Of a stretch of 64,000 nucleotides of DNA, positions 9,606-17,223 are shown in pieces. How positions within the stretch are numbered: the stretch's first letter is position 1; each line of letters starts with the position of its first letter. Location of the stretch: NCBI RefSeq assembly GCF_047777955.1, contig NZ_CP180537.1:4278001-4342000 (forward strand). The letters are read 5' to 3'. The notes beneath the pieces were generated by a model, which saw only the letters and a program-made list of their open reading frames with translations, was not told the origin of the DNA and did no database searches. The position numbers and the translations under genes are program-made. Source of the DNA: Didemnitutus sp047777955 (lineage in GTDB: Bacteria > Verrucomicrobiota > Verrucomicrobiia > Opitutales > Opitutaceae).

Positions 9606-11012
9606 ATGCAATTGCCTCCGCCTCTTCTTTCCGCGCTCCAGGCCCTCCGCTCCGCGGGCGGGCGGCCCCGGCTCGTGGGCGGCTGCGTGCGCGACTGGCT
9701 GCTCGGGCTCGAGCCGAAGGACTTCGACATCGAGGTCTTCGGCCTCGACTACGAGCGCCTGCAGCGGGCGCTGGCGCCGTTCGGCCCGACCGATCTGGTC
9801 GGCCGCAGTTTCGGCGTGCTCAAGGTGCGGCTGGCGGGTGTGGAATACGACTTCTCCCTGCCCCGGCGCGAATCGAAGACCGGCGCGGGCCACCGCGGCT
9901 TCGCCGTCGCGCCCGAGCCCGGTCTCACCGAGGCCGAGGCGGCGGCGCGGCGCGATTTCACCCTCAACGCCATCGCCTACGACCCGCTCGAGCAGCGCGT
10001 GATCGACCCGCACGGCGGCGAACGCGACCTGCGGGCGCGCGTGCTGCGGCACACCAGCACGGCGTTCGTCGAGGACCCGCTGCGCGTGCTGCGGGCGTTC
10101 CAGTTCGCCGCGCGCTTCGAGCTGACGCTCGCGCCGGAGACGGCCGCCCTGTGCCGCTCGATCGCCACGACTTATCACGAGCTCCCGATCGAACGCGTGT
10201 GGGGCGAGTGGGACAAGTGGGCCACGAAGGCCGTGAAGCCGTCGCGCGGCCTGTTCGCGCTGAAGGAGAGCGGCTGGCTGAAATTCTTCCCCGAGATCGC
10301 GGGTCTCGACGGCCTGCCGCAGGAGCCCGAGTGGCATCCCGAGGGCGACGCCTTCGTGCACACCGCGCACTGCCTCGACGCGCTGGTGACACTCGCGGCG
10401 TGGCGCGACGGCGACGCCCACGCGCGGCGCATGCTCTCCTTCGCGGTGCTCGCGCACGACTTCGGCAAGGCCACCACGACGCATCAGGCCGAGCGGCGGC
10501 AGCGCCTGCGCTGGGTCAGCCCGGGCCACGAGGCGGCCGGCGCGCCGCTGACGGAGAGCTTCCTCCAGCGCATCGGCGCGCCGCACGACCTGATCGAGTT
10601 CGTGCGGCCCCTGGTGGTGAACCACCTGGCCCATCACCACGGCCAGACGCACTTTCGCGACACGACCGTGCGCCGCCTCGCGCGCAAGATCGCGCCGGCG
10701 ACGATGGACGACCTCATCGTCGTGATGACCGCGGACCACCTCGGCCGTCCGCCGCTGGTGTCGGAGGAGGCGCTGCGGCGCATCCATGAGCTGCGCGATG
10801 CGGCGACGCGGCTCGCGATCGCGGATCGCGCCCCGCAGCCGATCGTCCTCGGGCGGCACCTGATCGCGCTGGGCATGAAGCCCGGCCCGAATTTCAGTCC
10901 CGCGCTCGAGGCTGCGTTCGAGTCGCAGCTCGATGGGGCATTCTATGACGAGGAAGGCGGGATTTTATGGATGAGGAACTATTTGCGGGCCCATCCCCAG
11001 TTTCTAAAGTGA
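9606..11012 (+). CDS. cca: CCA-adding tRNA nucleotidyltransferase / polyA polymerase family with HD domain (468 aa)
   Basis: Class II nucleotidyltransferase. LVGGCVRDWLLGLEPKDFD at residues 23-41 carries the GG and DxD metal-binding motif, and ARRDFTLNAIAYDP is the second family block. EDPLRVLRAFQFAARFEL is the flexible-loop and arginine region. A C-terminal HD hydrolase-type domain follows (LAHDFGKATTTH), as in E. coli-type Cca with phosphatase activity. The start chosen is ATG 9606 (MQLPPPLLSALQAL); the frame is open 21 codons upstream without similarity. It ends 7 bases before the transaldolase ATG, so the two are probably cotranscribed. Family assignment is secure. CCA addition rather than polyadenylation is an inference. 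Confidence 0.88.
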   Translation: MQLPPPLLSALQALRSAGGRPRLVGGCVRDWLLGLEPKDFDIEVFGLDYERLQRALAPFGPTDLVGRSFGVLKVRLAGVEYDFSLPRRESKTGAGHRGFAVAPEPGLTEAEAAARRDFTLNAIAYDPLEQRVIDPHGGERDLRARVLRHTSTAFVEDPLRVLRAFQFAARFELTLAPETAALCRSIATTYHELPIERVWGEWDKWATKAVKPSRGLFALKESGWLKFFPEIAGLDGLPQEPEWHPEGDAFVHTAHCLDALVTLAAWRDGDAHARRMLSFAVLAHDFGKATTTHQAERRQRLRWVSPGHEAAGAPLTESFLQRIGAPHDLIEFVRPLVVNHLAHHHGQTHFRDTTVRRLARKIAPATMDDLIVVMTADHLGRPPLVSEEALRRIHELRDAATRLAIADRAPQPIVLGRHLIALGMKPGPNFSPALEAAFESQLDGAFYDEEGGILWMRNYLRAHPQFLK

Positions 11013-11019
11013 CCGCCTC

Positions 11020-11970
11020 ATGTCCTCCACGAGCCAGCTCGACCAACTGAAGCAGTTCACCGTCGTCGTCGCCGACACCGGCGATTTCGCCAGCATGAAG
11101 CAGTTCGCCCCGCGCGACGCGACGACGAACCCGAGCCTGATCCTGAAGGCGGCGGCGATGCCCGACTACGCGTGGATCGTCGACCAGGCCGTGAAGGACG
11201 CCCCCGCCGGCGCCGACCTCGGTGCCGTGATCGACGGCCTGCTGGTGCTGTTCGGCCGCGAGATCCTGAAGATCGTCCCGGGCCGCGTCTCGACCGAGGT
11301 CGACGCGCGGCTGTCGTTCGACACCGCCGGCACGATCGCCAAGGCGCGCGACATCATCGCGCGCTACGAGAAGGCCGGCATCGGCCGCGAGCGCATCCTG
11401 ATCAAGATCGCCTCGACGTGGGAAGGCATCAAGGCCGCCGAGCAGCTGGAGAAGGACGGCATCCGCTGCAACCTGACGCTGCTTTTCTCGTTTGCCCAAG
11501 CCGTGGCGTGCGCGGAGGCGAAGGTGCAGCTGATCTCGCCCTTCGTCGGCCGCATCCTCGACTGGTATAAGAAATCCACGGGCAAGGACTATACGCCCGC
11601 CGAGGACCCGGGCGTGAAGTCGGTCACCGAGATCTACACCTACTACAAGAAATTCGGCTACAAGACGGAGGTCATGGGCGCGTCGTTCCGCAACACGGGC
11701 GAGATCACGGAGCTCGCCGGCTGCGACCTGCTCACGATCAGCCCGCAGCTGCTCGGCGAGCTCGCGCAGAGCCAGGCGCCCGTCGGGCGCAAGCTCGACC
11801 CGGCCGCGGCGCGGGCCGCGACGCTCGCGAAGGTGAGCTTCGACGAGAAGAGCTTCCGCTTCGCACTCAACGAGGACGCGATGGCGACGGAGAAGACCGC
11901 GGAGGGCATCCGCCAGTTCTCCGCCGACATCGTGAAACTCGAGCAGCTGCTGGCGAAGAAGCGCGACTGA
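11020..11970 (+). CDS. tal: Transaldolase (316 aa)
   Basis: Transfers a dihydroxyacetone unit between sugar phosphates in the non-oxidative pentose phosphate pathway. ATTNPSL at residues 34-40, the catalytic acid in VVADTGDF (Asp19) and the Schiff-base Lys129 in ILIKIASTWEG place it in the TalB (class I, about 316 aa) group. The C-terminal block GASFRNTGEI is also conserved. It follows the nucleotidyltransferase by 7 bases and ends at a strong terminator shared with the convergent peptidase gene. Confidence 0.96.
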   Translation: MSSTSQLDQLKQFTVVVADTGDFASMKQFAPRDATTNPSLILKAAAMPDYAWIVDQAVKDAPAGADLGAVIDGLLVLFGREILKIVPGRVSTEVDARLSFDTAGTIAKARDIIARYEKAGIGRERILIKIASTWEGIKAAEQLEKDGIRCNLTLLFSFAQAVACAEAKVQLISPFVGRILDWYKKSTGKDYTPAEDPGVKSVTEIYTYYKKFGYKTEVMGASFRNTGEITELAGCDLLTISPQLLGELAQSQAPVGRKLDPAAARAATLAKVSFDEKSFRFALNEDAMATEKTAEGIRQFSADIVKLEQLLAKKRD

Positions 11971-11987
11971 GCGCACCCGCGCGCATG

Positions 11988-12021
11988 AAAAAGCCCCGGA
12001 GGATTCCGGGGCTTTGTTTTT
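11988..12021. terminator. Bidirectional rho-independent terminator between tal and the S9 peptidase
   Basis: Perfect 11-bp stem (11990-12000 with 12005-12015) and a 4-base loop, with A residues on the left and GTTTTT on the right. It can therefore end transcripts from both sides. It sits 20 bases after the tal stop and 21 bases after the convergent peptidase stop. Confidence 0.92.
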
Positions 12022-12035
12022 GACGCGAGGGACGC

Positions 12036-14054
12036 TCACGCGCCCGGCTTGGCGGGCATCTCGACCACGCGGACGTCGCCCGGCTTCGCCTCGGCCTTGC
12101 GCCCGTCGGCGGGCAGGTGCCGGGCGAGGAAGGCGTCGATGGCCTTGTAGAGCTTGATCGCGGCCTCGGCCTTTTCGAAGCCGTGGCCCTCGCTCTCCTC
12201 GAGAAGGATCTCGTAGGGCTTGCCGTGCTTCTTGAGCTGCGCCTCGAGCTCCTGCCACTGCTCGATCTCGACGCGCGGGTCGTTGCGGCCGTAGGCGTGG
12301 AAGGTGGGGACACGGACGTTGGCGATGAAGTTGACCGGCGAGCGCGAGCGCAGGAACTCGTCGCCCTCGCCCACCATCTTCACGTAGGCGGCGCGGGAGA
12401 TCGGGTTGGTGCGGACGTCGTAGCGCGTGATGTATTTCAAGTCGGCGACGCCGACGATGTTGATGCCGAACTGGTAGAGTTCGGGCGTGGTGGTGACGCC
12501 GGCGAGCGTGGCGTAGCCGCCGTAACTGCCGCCCATGATGCCGATGCGCGCGGGATCCGCGATGCCCTGATCGACGGCCCATTTCACGCCGTCGGTGATG
12601 TCGTCCTGCATCTTCGCACCCCACTCGCGATCGCCGGCGTCCATGAAGGCGCGACCGTAGCCGCTGGAGCTGCGAAAATTCATCTGCAGGACGGCGTAGC
12701 CGCGGCTGGCGAGGAACTGCACCTGGCCGTTGTAGCCCCAGGAATCCCGCGCCCAGGGGCCGCCGTGCGGCAGCACGATGAGCGGCACGCGCTTGCCGTC
12801 GGAGCCGGCCGGGCGGGTGAGGTAACCCTGGATCGGCAGGCCGTCGCGCGCGGTGTAATTCACGATCTCCATCGGGCGCATCTGGTCGGCCTTGATCGCC
12901 GGGCGGACGGCGGAAAGCGGCTGCACCTGGAGGCCCTTCCCGCGCAGGTCGCCCAGATAGTAGAGCCCGGGCGTGCGGTCGGAATGGACCCGGAACAGGA
13001 AGCGCTTCTCGTCGAGGGAGACGGAGGTGATCGCCACCTCGTAGCCCTTGAATCCCTGCTCGAGGCCGGCCTGCAGGGCGCGCCATTTCTCGTCGAACCA
13101 GTGGATGTGCTCCTTGGCATCCTCCCAGCGCACCGCGACGAGCCGGGATCGATCGCGGGAGAAGAGGAGGTCCTGGATCTCGCCCGCCGGCGGGTCGAAG
13201 AGCACGCGGCCGAGCGCGCCGGTCTCGGGATCCATCTCCCGGAGCACGCCGCGGTCGTGCTCGGCGTAGGAAATGACGTAGGCGGTCTTGCCGTCTAGGC
13301 TGAGTGCCTCGACCTTGAGCGCGGGCGCGAGCGGGTCGAGTTCGCGCAGGGTGTGCCACGGCTGGCCGTTGGCGGTGCGCGAGCGGAGGAACCGCTTCGA
13401 GCCCTCGTAGAAGGAGGCGAGGCGGAGATTGCCCTCGCCATCGAAGAAATGATCGCTGCTGCCGCGCTCGAGCACGGTGAGCTGGAGGCGCTTGGCGGTC
13501 TCGACGTTGACCTGGTAAATGTTGGGGGTGGTGTTGCGCGGCACCGAGGGGGCGATGCGCGAGGGCTCCGACTCGGAGGTGTAGCCCAGGATGAGGATGT
13601 GATCGTCGCTCTTCGGGAAGGTGTCCTCAAGCGAGCCGAAGAAGAGCGAGAAGTCGTCGCGGCGGCGGCGCGATTCGAGGATGCGCTTCACGGTCTTGCC
13701 CTGGAGGTCGGTCGAGGCGAGGAGCGGCACCTCGTGGCCCTCGACGTTGGAGGTGAAGAGGAGGCGGTCGTTGCCCTTCCAGAAGACGCTGCGGATGTTC
13801 TCGTCGCTGAAGTGGACGACGACGCTCGTCTTGCCGTTGGTGGTGTCGAGGAGCGCGATGGAGTAGCGGCCGTTGTTGGGCGCGATCATCGCGATCTTGT
13901 TGCCGTCGGGCGAGAGCGCCATCTGGCGGATGGAGTTGTCGTCGAAGAAGGTCTCGACGGGGAGCAGCTCGCGGGCACCGAGGGCGGGCGCGAGCGAGGC
14001 GAGCAGGGTCAAACCGGCGACGAGCCGGAGCAGGCGTAAACCGGACAGCTTCAT
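12036..14054 (-). CDS. Exported S9-family prolyl oligopeptidase-like peptidase (672 aa)
   Basis: Serine peptidase that probably trims oligopeptides in the periplasm. The signal peptide covers about residues 1-27 (MKLSGLRLLRLVAGLTLLAS...LGA). An N-terminal beta-propeller (TolB-like repeats such as MALSPDGNKIAMIAPNNGRY) is followed by an alpha/beta-hydrolase domain from about residue 420. The catalytic triad is visible: Ser510 in GGSYGGYA, Asp592 in GRNDPRVE and His624 in EGHGFE. HGGPWARDSWGY is the oxyanion strand. A paralogue lies at 20186-22179, on the other side of two TonB-dependent receptors. The two proteins share NDPRV, EGHGF and the C-terminal VRVVEMPAK. Related clusters process peptides imported by the receptors; that is inference here. 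Confidence 0.93.
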   Translation of the reverse strand: MKLSGLRLLRLVAGLTLLASLAPALGARELLPVETFFDDNSIRQMALSPDGNKIAMIAPNNGRYSIALLDTTNGKTSVVVHFSDENIRSVFWKGNDRLLFTSNVEGHEVPLLASTDLQGKTVKRILESRRRRDDFSLFFGSLEDTFPKSDDHILILGYTSESEPSRIAPSVPRNTTPNIYQVNVETAKRLQLTVLERGSSDHFFDGEGNLRLASFYEGSKRFLRSRTANGQPWHTLRELDPLAPALKVEALSLDGKTAYVISYAEHDRGVLREMDPETGALGRVLFDPPAGEIQDLLFSRDRSRLVAVRWEDAKEHIHWFDEKWRALQAGLEQGFKGYEVAITSVSLDEKRFLFRVHSDRTPGLYYLGDLRGKGLQVQPLSAVRPAIKADQMRPMEIVNYTARDGLPIQGYLTRPAGSDGKRVPLIVLPHGGPWARDSWGYNGQVQFLASRGYAVLQMNFRSSSGYGRAFMDAGDREWGAKMQDDITDGVKWAVDQGIADPARIGIMGGSYGGYATLAGVTTTPELYQFGINIVGVADLKYITRYDVRTNPISRAAYVKMVGEGDEFLRSRSPVNFIANVRVPTFHAYGRNDPRVEIEQWQELEAQLKKHGKPYEILLEESEGHGFEKAEAAIKLYKAIDAFLARHLPADGRKAEAKPGDVRVVEMPAKPGA

Positions 14055-14167
14055 GGCGATCGGGGAGCGGGCGGACCGGCGCCGCGGCGGGGCGGGCGAG
14101 CCGATCGGGTGTCACGTGCGCAGCAGCGCGAGGTCGGATGCGGGCACGTTTTTCGGGTGAGGCGGAT

Positions 14168-14198
14168 GGAAAAAAGCCGGGCCCCCGCGGGCCCGGCT
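14168..14198 (-). terminator. Rho-independent terminator after TonB-dependent receptor 1
   Basis: Ten-bp GC-only stem (14175-14184 with 14189-14198) and 4-base loop. On the minus strand it is followed by six T residues. It lies 30 bases beyond the receptor stop and upstream of the S9 peptidase start at 14054, so the peptidase is transcribed separately. Confidence 0.9.
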
Positions 14199-14228
14199 GA
14201 AAGGTGAACCGAAGGGTTCGTCGTTCGC

Positions 14229-16985
14229 TCAGAACTTGTATTTCGCGGCGAAGTAGACGAAGCGGCCGATCGGGTCGTAGGTGTTGATGTCGTGGCTCTG
14301 GTTGCCTTCGGAAGCGGCGTAGGGCGGCTCCTTGTTGAAGACGTTGTTCACGCCCGCGGTGAGGCGGAGGCCCTGGAGCCACTTGTTGCCCCAGCCCTTG
14401 AAGTCGTAGCCGACCTGAAGGTCGATCGTCTGGTAGGAGCTGATCGCGTATTCGGTGGCGTTGGCGACGTCGTCGACGCTCGGGATCCAGGTGTGGGACA
14501 GGCCGACGTCGATGTCCTTGTAGTTCCAGGACAGGCGCGTGAACGTGCGGTAACGCGGATACACGCTGGTGCCCGAGAAGCTGTCGGCGTAGTTGAACGG
14601 CGCCGAGGTCGGGAGGGACTGGATGACGTAGCTGCGGATGTAGGTGCCGTTCACCTGGGCGCGGAAGACGCCCAGGGTCTTGCTGTCCCAGGTGTAGCTG
14701 GCGCTCACGTCCATGCCGTCCTGCCAGACGCCGGCGACGTTGACGAGCTGGTTGGTGATCCAGACTTCGTCGGACGGGCGGTTGGACATCTGGCCAGGGG
14801 TGGTGACGGCGGCGCCGTCGGCGAAGTGCGTCTCGCCGTTGAGCGAGGCGCCGAGGCGGACGAGCGAGGCGTAGGGCGAGGCGGTGCCGAGGCGCTCGAC
14901 GGAGCTGACGATGAGGGAGGACGAGATCGTGGAGATCAGGTCGCGCTCATCGATGTTGAACCAGTCGGCGGAGAGCTCGAGGCCCTTGAACTTCTTGGGC
15001 GACCAGACGACGCCGGCGGTCCAGTTGCGGGACTCGGAGGGATTCAGCTTCGGGTTCGAGCCGGACTGCGAGCGATACTGGCGGGAGCCGGTGTTGACGT
15101 TGAGCGCATTGCCCGACGTGTCGTAGCGCGCGATGTTGATCGACGAGGTGAAGCCGACGGACACGGGCCCGAGGAGGTCATACAGGGTCGGAGCCGAGAA
15201 GGACTCCGAGTAGGTGGCGCGGATGGCGAGCTCGTCGTTGAACGGCAGCCAGCGGATGGTGTATTTCGGCACGGTCGGGTCGGACGTCTTGCTGTAGATG
15301 TCCTTGCGCATGGCGGCCGAGATCTCGAGGTAGTGGAGGCCGGGGAGTGCGTTGTTCTTGTCGAAGATCGGGGCGCGGACTTCGGCGAAGAAGCCATCGG
15401 TGTTCGAGCGCGCCGAGAACGGCTGGCGCGGGGTGGCCTGGAGCCACTGGCCGGTCTGGTCGTAGCGGTCGTTGTCGAACTTGAGGTGCTCCCAGCGCGT
15501 TTCGGCGCCGAAGCCCGCCGCGAGCGGGCCTGCGGGGAGGTTCATGAGCTCGCCGCTGACGCGAACGTCGAAGCCGTTGAGCTCGGAGACGTAGTCGCGG
15601 AAGCTGGTGCCGAGCATGGACTCGACGACACCGGGAGCCTGGACGCGGGCGAACGGATTGTAGGCGCCGCTGTTGGTGAGGTCGGTGTATTTGACCGCGT
15701 CGATCAGGTTCTTGTTACGGAAGTGCTGGATCGTGCGGTTGAAGGTGCCGGCAGCCTCGTAGGTCCAGGAGCTGCCGGAGATGCTGCCCTTGACGCCGAC
15801 GACGCCGCGGACGCTGGTGGACTCCGCCTTGTAGATGCGGGGGAAGTTCACGAAGCGGTTGCGGGCGGTGACGGTGACGGCGAACGGGTTGTTCGGGTTG
15901 GACGCGGCAACGTTGCCGGACACGGGCTGGGCGTTCAGCACGGACTCGGTCTCAGTGATGGTGTAGATGAAGTCACCAAAGATGCGGGCGGAGTCGTTGA
16001 GCTGGTGGTCGACCGCGGCGGTGAAGCTGCGGCGCTCGGCCTTGAGCAGCATCGTGGGCTTCTCGGCGAGGTCGAAGTTCTGTGCGACCTGGTCCTGCGT
16101 GAGCGGGCCGGAATAGATGCCCTGCGCAACGATGTCCGCGAGCGAGAGGTCGAGGTTCTGCGCCGGGGCATTCAGGCCGGGCTTCAGGTAATAGAAGTCA
16201 TTGCCGATGTTGACCGAGCCGGCGAACGACGGCGTGCGGAACTGGCCCTTGGCCCACTCGCGGTCCTTCTGGATGAGCGGATCGCTGAGCTTCCACTCGG
16301 TCGAGAGGGTGACGTTGGTCTTGCCGGAGCTGGCGCCCGCGACCGCGTAGTAGCTGCGCGTGGCCCAGTTCGTGTTGCCCGGGGCCCAGCCGTAGGTGCC
16401 GCCGACCTCAACGCCGTTGTAGTTGGTCTTGAGGATGACGTTGACGACGCCCGACACCGCATCGGAACCGTAGGTCGCCGAGGCGCCGTCGGAGAGGATC
16501 TCGATGCGCTCGACCGCGGCGACGGGGATGAGGCTGACGTCGACGAAGTTGCCGCCACCGGACGCGAGGACCGGGGAGACAGCCGCGCGGCGGCCGTTGA
16601 TGAGCACGAGGGTGGCGCGGTTGCGCAGGGCGACCGCGGAGCCACCGTTCGTGGAGCCGGAGGAGATGTTGCCGTTGTCCGAACCCAGGTTGTTCGCGCC
16701 GTAGAAATACGGCTGGGTCTTCTTGAGCACCTGGAGGAGGTCGGTGTTGACGCCGGACTTCTCGATGTCCGTGGCCGTCAGGACCGTGATCGGAATGGCC
16801 GGGGTGTCGGCGGCCACCGGGATGAGGGAGCCGGTGACGACGAACTTGTCGAGTTTCAGGGGTTCGTCCTGCTTGTCTTTTTCGGAGGAAGCGGAGCCGG
16901 TCTGGGCCACCGCGACGGGGATCAGGCTAGCGCTCAGAAGCAGCGCCAGCGCCGACCGCATATTCCATGCGGAACGTGCGTTCAT
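14229..16985 (-). CDS. TonB-dependent outer-membrane receptor 1 (918 aa)
   Basis: Outer-membrane barrel that imports a ligand using TonB energy. The signal peptide is at residues 1-28 (ending AVAQ). The mature start EPLKLDKFVVTGSLIP carries a TonB-box-like VVTGS. The plug domain then includes ALRNRATLVLINGRRAAVSP, VAAVERIEILSDGASATYGS and DAVSGVVNVILK. The long barrel ends in VYFAAKYKF with a terminal Phe. The C-terminal block TAGVNNVFNKEPPYA is typical. Ligand unknown; neighbouring exported peptidases point to peptides. It is the paralogue of the receptor just upstream (17224-19986), in the same orientation, but each has its own terminator and a near-identical leader, so they are separate transcripts. 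Confidence 0.95.
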   Translation of the reverse strand: MNARSAWNMRSALALLLSASLIPVAVAQTGSASSEKDKQDEPLKLDKFVVTGSLIPVAADTPAIPITVLTATDIEKSGVNTDLLQVLKKTQPYFYGANNLGSDNGNISSGSTNGGSAVALRNRATLVLINGRRAAVSPVLASGGGNFVDVSLIPVAAVERIEILSDGASATYGSDAVSGVVNVILKTNYNGVEVGGTYGWAPGNTNWATRSYYAVAGASSGKTNVTLSTEWKLSDPLIQKDREWAKGQFRTPSFAGSVNIGNDFYYLKPGLNAPAQNLDLSLADIVAQGIYSGPLTQDQVAQNFDLAEKPTMLLKAERRSFTAAVDHQLNDSARIFGDFIYTITETESVLNAQPVSGNVAASNPNNPFAVTVTARNRFVNFPRIYKAESTSVRGVVGVKGSISGSSWTYEAAGTFNRTIQHFRNKNLIDAVKYTDLTNSGAYNPFARVQAPGVVESMLGTSFRDYVSELNGFDVRVSGELMNLPAGPLAAGFGAETRWEHLKFDNDRYDQTGQWLQATPRQPFSARSNTDGFFAEVRAPIFDKNNALPGLHYLEISAAMRKDIYSKTSDPTVPKYTIRWLPFNDELAIRATYSESFSAPTLYDLLGPVSVGFTSSINIARYDTSGNALNVNTGSRQYRSQSGSNPKLNPSESRNWTAGVVWSPKKFKGLELSADWFNIDERDLISTISSSLIVSSVERLGTASPYASLVRLGASLNGETHFADGAAVTTPGQMSNRPSDEVWITNQLVNVAGVWQDGMDVSASYTWDSKTLGVFRAQVNGTYIRSYVIQSLPTSAPFNYADSFSGTSVYPRYRTFTRLSWNYKDIDVGLSHTWIPSVDDVANATEYAISSYQTIDLQVGYDFKGWGNKWLQGLRLTAGVNNVFNKEPPYAASEGNQSHDINTYDPIGRFVYFAAKYKF

Positions 16986-17018
16986 AGTTCGTTCGGTTGT
17001 GTTGCAGTTGTGTTAGAG
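16986..17018 (-). promoter_or_regulatory. Conserved receptor leader (copy 1), untranslated region before receptor 1
   Basis: The 9 bases before the ATG (GAACGAACT) are identical to those before receptor 2. They are preceded in both genes by CAACACAAC-type sequence. There is no Shine-Dalgarno sequence. The rest of the 238-base gap to receptor 2 is less GC-rich than the genes and probably holds the promoter, but I could not assign boxes with confidence. Confidence 0.45.
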
Positions 17019-17173
17019 CCGACCACGAGGTGCGCTCGTGCCAGCTAGGGTGTGGCTGGGAGCAATCCGGTGAGTGCTACCTGAGGCAAGTCAAAACACG
17101 TATTTTCCACGACAAATCACGCATATTCAAAGACAAGTGTAAGGCGTAACCCTACAAGATCTGCCCAAAACAA

Positions 17174-17199
17174 AGCGGCCGGGCGTAAGCCCGGCCGCT
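17174..17199 (-). terminator. Rho-independent terminator after TonB-dependent receptor 2
   Basis: Perfect 11-bp stem (17174-17184 with 17189-17199), 4-base GTAA loop, and an A-rich stretch on the plus strand just left of it (T-rich on the transcribed strand). It lies 25 bases beyond the receptor 2 stop. Confidence 0.85.
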
Positions 17200-17223
17200 G
17201 AAGATCAGGAGACTAAGCGTCGC